The notes below the pieces were generated by a model, which was not told where the DNA came from, searched no databases, and saw nothing but the letters and a program-made list of their open reading frames with translations. This document shows positions 7,983 to 14,388 of a stretch of DNA of 14,465 nt, piece by piece (position 1 is the first letter of the stretch; each line of letters begins with the position of its first letter). The translations under genes were made by a program, and so were the position numbers. Source of the stretch: Coriobacteriaceae bacterium (GTDB lineage: Bacteria > Actinomycetota > Coriobacteriia > Coriobacteriales > Eggerthellaceae); NCBI GenBank assembly GCA_004555335.1, contig SFII01000023.1, forward strand, positions 1 to 14,465, in the 5' to 3' direction.

Positions 7983-9149
7983 TTAGCCCTCGGCGATGGC
8001 GCCCTGATGCTCATCGTAGGTCTTGCTGAACGAGTACTTGCCGTCTGCCGTGAAGTAGAAGTACAGGTATTCCGTCTTCTCCGGATCGCAGGCCGCCTTC
8101 AGGCTTTCCAGGCTGGGAGAGCAGATGGGGCCCACCGGCAATCCATCCACCAAGTAGGTGTTGTAGGGGCTATCGATTTCCAGATCCTCGGGCTTGGGAT
8201 CGCCATCGATCAAGTAGGCGACCGTCGCATCGCTTTGCAACCTCATACCCTCATCCAAGCGGTTGTAGAACACCGATGCGACCGTCGCCCTGTTTTCAGC
8301 AGCAGCCTCGCGCTCGATGATGGAAGCAAGGATCACGGTCTCGTATTCATTCAATCCCGCTTTTTCGGGATAGGAGAAGTCGAGGGATTCGGTTTCCTTC
8401 CGATACTGGTCGAGCATCATGCGGATCATGGAGTCCGCAGTGGCGGAATCGGCGATCTCGTAGGTTTTCGGGAAGAGGAAACCCTCCAAAGTGCCCGACT
8501 CCGCATCCTTCAGGAAGGGATAATCGGATTCATAGGCCTCGGCATTTTCGGCAAGCTTCTGGAAGTCCTCGGCCTTGATCCGGCCATTCGAGGACTCCTC
8601 CACAGCCAGAGCGGTCTTCGCGATGGTACTGCCTTCCGGAATACCCACGGTTGCCACCTCGGGACCCATTTCGAACATCTGGACCATTTCCTCGATGCTC
8701 GTTCCGCAGATAATGTGATAGGTTCCCGGCTTCAGCGACGCCTCCGAACCGGCCTTCTTCACATACTTCACGAATTGCTTCGAATCGGCAACGAGCCCGC
8801 TGTCCTCGAGCAGGTTCGCGATATCGTTGGTGGAGGAACCTTCAGGGATGGAAACAGTCAGCATCGCGCCTTCGTTTTCCAGCTTCTGCTGGGATGATGG
8901 GGAATCGTCCAAAATGAAACGGTTGATGCAGAACACCGCCGCGATTACCACCAATACGGCAATGATTACGCCGAACACAAGCGGGCCCTTGCCCCTCCCG
9001 CCGCCCGAAGAGGTGCGCCGTGAAGACGAAGTAACCGCCGCGGCCCCGTAATGGGCGCCTCGGCCCGCGCCTGCTGTGCGGGATGCGCGATTGGAAGAAT
9101 GTCCCGCGTGGGATTCCCTACGTCCATCCCGTTCGACATGACGTGCCAT
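7983..9149 (-). CDS. mltG: Endolytic murein transglycosylase MltG
   Basis: MltG cleaves nascent glycan strands at the membrane and so ends peptidoglycan polymerisation. I place the start at ATG 9149, behind TAGGAGC that includes the ruvX stop codon; an ORF start at 9197 would overlap ruvX by 40 bases. The 388 residues comprise a basic, Gly/Ser/Arg-rich cytoplasmic tail (1-54), one membrane helix at about 55-79 (GPLVFGVIIAVLVVIAAVF), a LysM-like region (SIPEGSSTNDIANLL, KPGTYHI) and the YceG domain with catalytic Glu279 in ILASIIEREA, then MRLQSDATVAYLI, SPYNTYLVDGLPVGPICSP and a DGKYSFSKTYDEH ending. All key features are present. The long low-complexity cytoplasmic tail is common in actinobacterial MltG. 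Confidence 0.94.
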   Translation of the reverse strand: MARHVERDGRRESHAGHSSNRASRTAGAGRGAHYGAAAVTSSSRRTSSGGGRGKGPLVFGVIIAVLVVIAAVFCINRFILDDSPSSQQKLENEGAMLTVSIPEGSSTNDIANLLEDSGLVADSKQFVKYVKKAGSEASLKPGTYHIICGTSIEEMVQMFEMGPEVATVGIPEGSTIAKTALAVEESSNGRIKAEDFQKLAENAEAYESDYPFLKDAESGTLEGFLFPKTYEIADSATADSMIRMMLDQYRKETESLDFSYPEKAGLNEYETVILASIIEREAAAENRATVASVFYNRLDEGMRLQSDATVAYLIDGDPKPEDLEIDSPYNTYLVDGLPVGPICSPSLESLKAACDPEKTEYLYFYFTADGKYSFSKTYDEHQGAIAEG

Positions 9150-9157
9150 GTATGCTC

Positions 9158-9586
9158 CTATCGTGAGGGGGCAGAATTCGCACGGGAATCGAGCCACGAC
9201 TGCAAAAACAGGCTCGCGGCGATCATGTCGACCTTCCCGCGCATCTCCTTTTCGCTGAAACCCTTCTCGCGGAGGCTGCGCTTTGCTTCCGACGAGCTCA
9301 AGCGCTCATCGGTGAACTCGAGCGGGAGCCCTGCACGCTTTGCAATCGCGCCCGCAACGGCGCGAATAGATTCCGCCTGGGGGCCTTCTTCCCCGGCGAG
9401 GGTATAGGGGAGGCCGGAAAGGATCATCTCGGGCTCCCAGTCCTCGAGCAGTCGCCGAAACGACGGCGCATTCTGTTCGACCTCGCTCGTGGGAAGAACG
9501 CAAATCGGAGTGGCGATGCGCTCTGCGGGATCGCTGATCGCGATCCCGCAGCGCACCTTGCCGATATCGAGGGCCATTACTCGCAT
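9158..9586 (-). CDS. ruvX: YqgF/RuvX family Holliday junction resolvase-like nuclease
   Basis: A 142-residue RNase H-fold protein that in E. coli is needed for 16S rRNA 5'-end processing and is also proposed as a Holliday junction resolvase. The motifs are MALDIGKVRCGIAISDP at the N-terminus (first Asp), MILSGLPYTLAGEEGPQAES, FTDERLSSSEA (Glu) and KVDMIAASLFLQSWLD (Asp). The usual RVG after the first Asp is RCG here, a mild variation. An AAGGG site begins at the alaS stop and the gap is nine bases. It is followed by mltG at eight bases, the alaS-ruvX-mltG order known from many Gram-positive bacteria. Confidence 0.93.
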   Translation of the reverse strand: MRVMALDIGKVRCGIAISDPAERIATPICVLPTSEVEQNAPSFRRLLEDWEPEMILSGLPYTLAGEEGPQAESIRAVAGAIAKRAGLPLEFTDERLSSSEAKRSLREKGFSEKEMRGKVDMIAASLFLQSWLDSRANSAPSR

Positions 9587-9595
9587 GAACGACCC

Positions 9596-10057
9596 TTAAA
9601 GCAGCATCTCTCGTGCCGCATCCAGCGCAGCTTCCAGGCCGGATGCATCCTTGCCGCCGGCCTGCGCCATGGTGGGCTTGCCACCGCCGCCACCCTTGAT
9701 GTTGCCGGAGATGGCCTTGATGACGGCGCCTGCGTTGAAGCCGGCATCGACGGCTTCCTGGGTGCCTGCGGCAAGCAACAGTGGGTTGCCGTCCTTTTCG
9801 CTGACGGCAGCCAAAACGACTGCACCGGGCTTTGCCATACGGCCGCGCAGAACGTCCCATGCGTTGCGCAGGGAACCCGCATCGGTGGGCTTGATGTGCT
9901 GGGCGATGATGACGGGGTAGTCGCCCTTCGCCTCGACGGCGAGATCCAGGAGCTTCGTGATTCCGTCGTCGGCGATGGTGCTCATGCCGATGGCGTATGC
10001 CGTCAGCGAGAACAACGGACAGACGATTCCCCTAACCGCAGGCACGCGCTTGTGCAA
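9596..10057 (-). CDS. alaS: Alanyl-tRNA synthetase, C-terminal fragment (5' part lost at the segment junction)
   Basis: The frame ends with the C-Ala domain of AlaS: YPVIIAQHIKPTDAGSLRNA, VVLAAVSEKDGNPLLLAAGT, and GGGGGKPTMAQAGGKD, the glycine-rich signature near the C-terminus. Only about 130 residues of a roughly 880-residue enzyme are present; the catalytic, anticodon-recognition and editing domains are absent. The frame is closed at 10058-10060 by TAG. Resemblance to AlaS is convincing only from about 9985 downward; the first 24 codons look foreign. The position just before ruvX and mltG is the expected one. The truncation coincides with a change of composition, so I read it as a contig join, not natural gene decay. 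Confidence 0.88.
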   Translation of the reverse strand: MHKRVPAVRGIVCPLFSLTAYAIGMSTIADDGITKLLDLAVEAKGDYPVIIAQHIKPTDAGSLRNAWDVLRGRMAKPGAVVLAAVSEKDGNPLLLAAGTQEAVDAGFNAGAVIKAISGNIKGGGGGKPTMAQAGGKDASGLEAALDAAREMLL

Positions 10058-10170
10058 CTACAAGGACGGACGCTTCGAGTTGCTCGGCGTAGGCTTCCGC
10101 ATAGACCCTTCGATGGTGCTGACTGCCCCCCTCCCTATGGATGAGCCGCACTTGCTGCAAGCGGTGCGTT
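9985..10170. other. Junction between a high-GC and a lower-GC segment, coding assignment unclear
   Basis: To the left, AlaS similarity fades near 9985. To the right, the sigma-factor similarity stops near 10170. The 185 bp between is still GC-rich. A plus-strand reading (TIPLTAGTRLCNYKDGRFEL and onward to APLPMDEPHLL) has G/C-rich third positions and looks protein-like. One minus-strand frame (YAEAYAEQLEASVLVVAQAR) also looks plausible and ends at a stop. I cannot tell which, if any, is real. It may be a third fragment or the true edge of the left segment. Confidence 0.6.
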
Positions 10171-10666
10171 TCTTCCTGAATATCCCAAGACTTTCTTCGA
10201 TCTTTCTGCGCAGCCGGCTTCGTCTGCATTTGAAAGCGTTCGAGACTTCCCCGGTTGTATCAGAAAAATACTCGATTGCCAGAATTCTCCGCTCTTCCTC
10301 TGTCAGTCCTTCTACCAGTTCCATTGCAATCATTCTTGCGATCACTATGTCCTGCACAGAACAGACTTCCTGCTGTTCCCGTAAAGCAAGGCCAATCTTT
10401 TCTCCCAGTTCTTCTGTTCTTTTCCTGGAACGGTAGTAATCAATTACCTTGGTCTGAGTCACCCTGATCAGCCAGGCAAACTGACCCTCATCGCCTTTAT
10501 CATATAATTTGTCGATTGCATTCAATAATGATGTCCACACCTCCTGTAGGATATCACGAATATCTTCTTCTGGCAAATCCGGAAAATGTTTTTTCACGTA
10601 CCAATACATAAACTGCCTATATTTTACGTAAAGCTCCTGGCATCGATCATGGTCCCTCCTATCCAC
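10058..10666 (-). CDS. Sigma-70 family RNA polymerase sigma factor (ECF-like), 3' end replaced at the junction
   Basis: The protein probably directs RNA polymerase to an alternative promoter set. From GTG at 10666 it reads 202 residues. Region 2 spans about 9-83 (ELYVKYRQFMYWYVKKHF, EEDIRDILQEVWTSLL, FAWLIRVTQTKVIDYYRSRK), and region 4 about 117-160 (LTEEERRILAIEYF, then SNAFKCRRSRLRRKIEESL). The last 36 residues after GIFRKK lie in GC-rich DNA and look like read-through into the other segment. The start is chosen for a perfect AAGGAGG seven bases upstream; ATG at 10690 in the same frame is an alternative. The earlier ATG at 10801 lies upstream of the promoter at 10727-10755. No anti-sigma gene is visible; it could have been in the lost downstream part. 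Confidence 0.8.
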   Translation of the reverse strand: MDRRDHDRCQELYVKYRQFMYWYVKKHFPDLPEEDIRDILQEVWTSLLNAIDKLYDKGDEGQFAWLIRVTQTKVIDYYRSRKRTEELGEKIGLALREQQEVCSVQDIVIARMIAMELVEGLTEEERRILAIEYFSDTTGEVSNAFKCRRSRLRRKIEESLGIFRKKRTACSKCGSSIGRGAVSTIEGSMRKPTPSNSKRPSL

Positions 10667-10726
10667 GATACCACCTCCTTCGTTATTCATAGTTCCTCTT
10701 CCTGTTTCCTCTTTGTTTATGGCTTC

Positions 10727-10755
10727 ATAATACACAACTTTCTTACATTTTTCAA
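10727..10755 (-). promoter_or_regulatory. Sigma-A-type promoter of the sigma-factor gene
   Basis: On the minus strand TTGAAA (10755-10750), a 17-base spacer and TATTAT (10732-10727) form a near-consensus vegetative promoter in AT-rich DNA. Transcription should start near 10720, 54 bases before the GTG at 10666 and 30 before the ATG at 10690, which rules out the longer reading from 10801. Confidence 0.65.
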
Positions 10756-10893
10756 TAGTTTTTATTAATTTTATACAATTTTTTCTTGTTTTATTGTGCA
10801 TTTTTGTATCAATTTGTCTATATTTGTCGTTTTTGCATATTTATATATTGCATCTTGTCAGAAAGTACTTTCCTGTAAGTGAGACAAAACTCG

Positions 10894-10916
10894 TTTCGAA
10901 AACGATGTACTAGTAC
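10894..10916. repeat. Partial third copy (end fragment) of the palindromic repeat
   Basis: This 23-base stretch matches the right end of the second full copy (12993-13015) at all but one base. It abuts and overlaps the left end of the first full copy, so an end fragment of another element lies directly next to it. It suggests insertion of one element at the end of another, or partial deletion. Confidence 0.6.
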
Positions 10917-11074
10917 AGAGTTTCATAAATAACTATACTATACACGCTGGATACGGATTCGAGTGTGCAGGTTTAAAAACGTAGGTGTAGCGGGCTACGC
11001 TGAGACTTTTAGACCTGTGCAATCGGATTCGTAGACAAGTGTATTGTGTAGTTATTTTGAAAACACTGTACTAG
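10910..11074. repeat. Long palindromic repeat element, copy 1 (165 bp)
   Basis: The ends are CTAGTACAG and CTGTACTAG, an exact inverted pair. Further in, AATAACTATACTATACAC on the left is largely complementary to GTGTATTGTGTAGTTATT on the right. The centre has a short stem, GTGTAG and CTACGC around CGGG. A conserved core reads GGATACGGATTCGAGTGTGC on the left and TGTGCAATCGGATTCG on the right, so CGGATTCG occurs in direct orientation in both arms. It lies between the 525-residue gene and the sigma-factor gene and has no coding capacity. It could be a MITE, a REP-like palindrome or a structured RNA. Confidence 0.85.
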
Positions 11075-11098
11075 GCACATCCTCACGGAGCGTTTCTT

Positions 11099-11128
11099 AC
11101 GTTACAGGACAGCAATTTCCCGTAACGT
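11099..11128. other. Hairpin downstream of the 525-residue gene
   Basis: ACGTTAC and GTAACGT pair perfectly, and four more pairs (one G-U) extend the stem to 11 bp around an eight-base loop. It lacks a T run in either direction, so it may be a transcript-stabilising 3' structure or a backup terminator. Confidence 0.5.
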
Positions 11129-11170
11129 GAAAAACAGATGACAGATACCGTTTTTGTCGACATCTGTCAC
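11129..11170 (-). terminator. Intrinsic terminator after the 525-residue gene
   Basis: On the minus strand TGACAGAT and ATCTGTCA form a perfect 8-bp stem (extendable by a G-U pair) with a 15-base loop, followed by CTGTTTTTC. It starts 12 bases after the stop of the gene ending at 11182. Confidence 0.65.
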
Positions 11171-11181
11171 CCGTTTTGTTT

Positions 11182-12759
11182 TTATTCAAACATCTCTATT
11201 GTCACCTTGTTACTGATGAACTGATAGCGGAACCGTACCACGGTATTATCTTTCCGGGTAGTGAAATATGCCTTATTCGACGAACCGCTCCTTGGATAGC
11301 CATCTGCCTGATAGGTGGCAGACAACGTTCCATACGTGGAAATAGAATAATCGTAGGTTCCCGCAAACGGAATGACCACCGATAAGGTATACGTATTATC
11401 ACCAATATAATACATTCTGGTCAGCTCACTGTTGGAGTCATTCTTTACCGCTCCCACATGAGACTGAAAACTTCCGTAAACAACAATTTTTTCCGGGAGT
11501 TTCATTCCGGTTTCTTCATCACAGACATTTTCTGCTCCATAGCGGATCAGCATCTCCGGATTGGCTGCCTTCTCCCGCAGCGTGTGGCCGGTCGCCCATA
11601 GGCGTTTTGCAGTCTCTTCCTGATCGAATCCCATCGGGCAGGCTGCGCTCTTCGTGTTGATCTGATAGAAATCCTGTGCATCCATCTGACCGTTATCTGC
11701 GCGCTTCATGGACACTTCCGCGTTGTGGATCATCCGGCGGAACGGCAGTTCGAAATATGCATTGGGATTATTGATTTCGGTCCACTTGTAGGTATATTCC
11801 AGAAAATGATTCCGGCCTTCCTCCGGCTGGTTGGCAAACCAGGCGATCTGGTCGTATCCCCACCAGTCTCTCCAGGCCAGTTCTTCTCTCGGTATATTTT
11901 CCCGGTCATCAACGACCAGTCCACCCCAGTTGTCGTATTCCATCAGGTATGGCATAGTTTTCGCGGACCATCCATTTGGATTCTCTCCACCTTCGCTGTA
12001 GCCCTCGCGCACCAGTACCAGCTCTTCTCCCGGCACTTCCAGAAGCGGCATACGGGTAAATGGCATTGCATGATAATCAAACAGCAATTTTCCACGGATA
12101 TTTACCCCATGGGTATGTGCATCCAGCAGTATCTTGTGACGTCTTCCATGAATTTTCGCATACTTGCGGATCATACCGAACAGTTCTGTTGTTTTTGCCA
12201 TTCCTTTATCGTTCGCGGTATACAGGTGCACCTGCCCCATATGGAGTGCCTCATAGCCACAGTCGATGTATCGGGTTGCCCGGTAATAAAACCACAGTCT
12301 TGCTTCCTGCCGGGACAGATCCGGAATCCCCCCGTCTTTTGCCGGATCCTCTCTCCTGCTGGTAAATCCACTGGATTCGTCTGTAAACAACGCATCATCC
12401 AGGCAAAAACACCGGTGTTCCGGTTCCATACCAAATGCTTCAAACACATAGTCCGGGATCTCTACTGTCTCCATACGGCGTGTGATCCACTCAAAGACGC
12501 AGGACTGCAGGATCACTTCCGGATCCTGGGCATGCACTTTATCTGCCAGTTCCTTTGACAACCGAAAATGCTCTTCGTCATCCATCGTCATATACCAGAT
12601 ACCTGATGCTCTTCCAAGAAATTTCACACCCATCTCCCGGATCGCACGCAGATCATCTTCCAGTGTTTTGCTTTCATATAAACCTGCTGCCGTCACACTC
12701 CGGGACAGGTAATTTTCCAGAACTTCTCTGGAGATATTGCCATCAAATGTAAAATTCAT
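11182..12759 (-). CDS. Unrecognised 525-residue protein, possibly a barrel-fold glycoside hydrolase
   Basis: I do not recognise the family. No signal peptide or membrane segment is seen, so it should be cytoplasmic. The first ~380 residues alternate hydrophobic strands and helices in a way that suggests a (beta/alpha)8 barrel: GVKFLGRASGIWYM, VILQSCVFEWITRR, CGYEALHMGQVHLYTA, HKILLDAHTHGVN, ELVLVREGYSEGGENPNGWS, MPYLMEYDNWGG. Acidic and aromatic residues at strand ends resemble sugar-binding sites. The last ~110 residues (VVYGSFQSHVGAV, YTLSVVIPFAGTYDYSIS, VVRFRYQFISNKVTIEM) look all-beta. The ribosome site before the ATG is weak (GGGCG at nine bases; GAGAGGAAA lies too far upstream). It sits between two copies of the palindromic repeat and downstream of the aminopeptidase. 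The enzyme role is inference only. Confidence 0.75.
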   Translation of the reverse strand: MNFTFDGNISREVLENYLSRSVTAAGLYESKTLEDDLRAIREMGVKFLGRASGIWYMTMDDEEHFRLSKELADKVHAQDPEVILQSCVFEWITRRMETVEIPDYVFEAFGMEPEHRCFCLDDALFTDESSGFTSRREDPAKDGGIPDLSRQEARLWFYYRATRYIDCGYEALHMGQVHLYTANDKGMAKTTELFGMIRKYAKIHGRRHKILLDAHTHGVNIRGKLLFDYHAMPFTRMPLLEVPGEELVLVREGYSEGGENPNGWSAKTMPYLMEYDNWGGLVVDDRENIPREELAWRDWWGYDQIAWFANQPEEGRNHFLEYTYKWTEINNPNAYFELPFRRMIHNAEVSMKRADNGQMDAQDFYQINTKSAACPMGFDQEETAKRLWATGHTLREKAANPEMLIRYGAENVCDEETGMKLPEKIVVYGSFQSHVGAVKNDSNSELTRMYYIGDNTYTLSVVIPFAGTYDYSISTYGTLSATYQADGYPRSGSSNKAYFTTRKDNTVVRFRYQFISNKVTIEMFE

Positions 12760-12848
12760 CGTTTTTCGCCCGTAACATTTCCTCTCTGTGAAACGCTACT
12801 TCCCTTCTCTCCTGTTTTCGTAACTTCTACGTCCGTGTATTGCTATCC

Positions 12849-13009
12849 GGTACATTGTTTCGTAAATAACTGTATCATTCACGCAGGATACGGATTCGAG
12901 TGTGCAGTTCAAAAAACGCAGGCGTAGCGATCTACGCTGAGGCTTTTTTAATTGTGCAATCGGATTCGCAGACAAATGAATGATACGGTTATTTCGAAAA
13001 CGATGTACC
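12849..13009. repeat. Long palindromic repeat element, copy 2 (161 bp)
   Basis: The end arms GGTACA and TGTACC are exact inverted repeats. The next 28 bases of the left arm match the inverted right arm with few mismatches, including GTATCATTCA on both sides. The central stem is GCGTAG and CTACGC around CGAT, flanked by A and T runs. It shares the core GGATACGGATTCGAGTGTGC with copy 1 in the same orientation. Its right end overlaps the last codons and stop of the aminopeptidase gene. As the only structure between that gene and the next, it may also end or process the transcript. Confidence 0.85.
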
Positions 13010-14341
13010 AGTACTCGTCAGATAAGCCGCCAGGGTACTCATACACGCCCCGCTGGCTCCCTCTGCCATCTCATCGGTTTCTTTGCGTACCACGGACGGT
13101 CCCACCATATCGAGATGGATCCACTGTGTTCCATCTTCCACAAAATTTTCCAGGAAACATGCCGCCACGCTGGCACCTGCCCCTTTCCCCGGGGCATAAT
13201 TGGCAAAGTCCGCACAGATCGACCATTCGATCATCTTATGGTAGATCGGTCCCATCGGCAGCTGCCAGTAATATTCTCCGGTCTGCTCCGCTGTTTCTTC
13301 CCAGATGCGAAGCGCTTCCCGCTCATTGCCAAACAGCGCAACCACCTGATCTCCCAGGGCGCTCTGTGCCGAATACGTCAGGGTGGCAAGGTCGATCACG
13401 GTGCGCGCCCCCATACGCTGCGCAAACGTGATACCGTCACACAATACCAGCCGTCCTTCCGCATCGGTGTTGTAGACTTCCACAGTCTTTCCTGCCAGCG
13501 TCGTGATCACATCGCCCATCTTTACCGCATCCGGGCTGATCACATTTTCTGCGAGCATCAGCACTGCCATCACATTTTTTTCGACTTTCTGTATAGCAAG
13601 ATACTCCAGCATCTCCAGCATTTCCGCTGCCCCGCACATATCGTACTTCATGCCGTTCATGCCATCGACAGACTTCAGATGATACCCCCCGGCATCAAAC
13701 ATCAGTCCTTTTCCGACCAGTGCGGTCCAGTCTGCCCCCGGTGCGCCCTCATAGCGAAGCACTACCATGGCAGCCTCTCTCCGGCTTCCCTGATTGACTG
13801 CTAAAAGAGCGCCGCATCCAAGTTCTTCCAGCTTCTGATCTCCATAGATTTCACAGTCGATTCCAAGCTCCTGCGCCAGCGTCTGTGCATACGATGCTAA
13901 ATCTTCAGTATGTAAGTAATTGTTCGGCAGATTTCCAAGAGTTCTCGCATGTCCTTTACAACGTCCCAATAATTCCCCACGCTCCAGCGCTGCTATTTCC
14001 TGCGCCGAGCCTTCCAATACAAATGTATAACAGGTATCTCCATAATCACACAGTGAATCCCTGTTTTCGTATACTTTCTGTTTTCCCAGCATCTTCACTC
14101 CGTTCCGGGAAAACTGATATGCACCATCGTACAGGCTGCACACCCCATTGCACAGCATCTGTATCCATTCCTTTTCGGAAAATCCTTCTTTTTTTACCAC
14201 GATCCGGCAGTCACCGCCCCGTTTTTTCCCAAGTTTCCGGAAGTTTTCCGGTGTCGCCCTTCCTTTCTCCAAGAAAACTTCTGCCTGCTGTTCTTCTGCC
14301 TGATTCGTCCATCGGATCTTCATCTTATCCACACCCCACAT
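12989..14341 (-). CDS. Leucyl aminopeptidase, M17 family
   Basis: A cytoplasmic metallopeptidase that removes N-terminal residues from peptides. The 450 residues comprise a poorly conserved N-terminal domain, RTLGNLPNNYLHTEDL, and a complete M17 catalytic domain. The two-metal ligands are visible: Lys211 and Asp216 in VGKGLMFDAGG, Asp234 in MKYDMCGAAE, Asp293 and Glu295 in NTDAEGRL. Catalytic Lys223 (HLKS) and Arg297 are also present. Later family stretches are VIDLATLTYSAQSALG and HLDMVGPS. The start ATG at 14341 follows AGGGG by six bases; ATG at 14323 is a weaker alternative. The C-terminal GTSFSK and the stop come from the palindromic repeat. It lies alone upstream of the 525-residue gene. 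Confidence 0.92.
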   Translation of the reverse strand: MWGVDKMKIRWTNQAEEQQAEVFLEKGRATPENFRKLGKKRGGDCRIVVKKEGFSEKEWIQMLCNGVCSLYDGAYQFSRNGVKMLGKQKVYENRDSLCDYGDTCYTFVLEGSAQEIAALERGELLGRCKGHARTLGNLPNNYLHTEDLASYAQTLAQELGIDCEIYGDQKLEELGCGALLAVNQGSRREAAMVVLRYEGAPGADWTALVGKGLMFDAGGYHLKSVDGMNGMKYDMCGAAEMLEMLEYLAIQKVEKNVMAVLMLAENVISPDAVKMGDVITTLAGKTVEVYNTDAEGRLVLCDGITFAQRMGARTVIDLATLTYSAQSALGDQVVALFGNEREALRIWEETAEQTGEYYWQLPMGPIYHKMIEWSICADFANYAPGKGAGASVAACFLENFVEDGTQWIHLDMVGPSVVRKETDEMAEGASGACMSTLAAYLTSTGTSFSK

Positions 14342-14344
14342 ACT

Positions 14345-14388
14345 TTTCCCCTGTATATTTACACAATTTCCCGGTTATACAGGGGAAA
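14345..14388 (-). promoter_or_regulatory. Perfect 13-bp hairpin sequestering the aminopeptidase ribosome site
   Basis: On the minus strand TTTCCCCTGTATA, an 18-base loop and TATACAGGGGAAA form a perfect 13-bp stem ending three bases before the ATG at 14341. The downstream arm contains the whole AGGGGAAA ribosome site, so folding would block initiation. It could be a translational switch or, as DNA, a protein-binding operator. Confidence 0.6.

Noticed and set aside
9150..9197. Extended N-terminus for mltG starting at 9197
   Set aside because: It would overlap ruvX, and the ATG at 9149 has a better ribosome site and a normal basic tail.
9957..10436. A 159-codon plus-strand frame crossing the junction
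   Set aside because: Its two halves belong to different segments, and its second half is antisense to clear sigma-factor sequence. Only a short central part looks protein-like, so I do not call it a gene.
11725..12558. A 277-codon plus-strand frame opposite the 525-residue gene
   Set aside because: The minus-strand frame is longer, has a terminator behind it and a coherent protein pattern; the plus frame is a shadow without a ribosome site.
10894..13015. The repeated hairpins as a CRISPR array
   Set aside because: Only two full copies exist, nearly 2 kb apart, each a 160-bp palindrome; there is no regular spacing and no cas gene.
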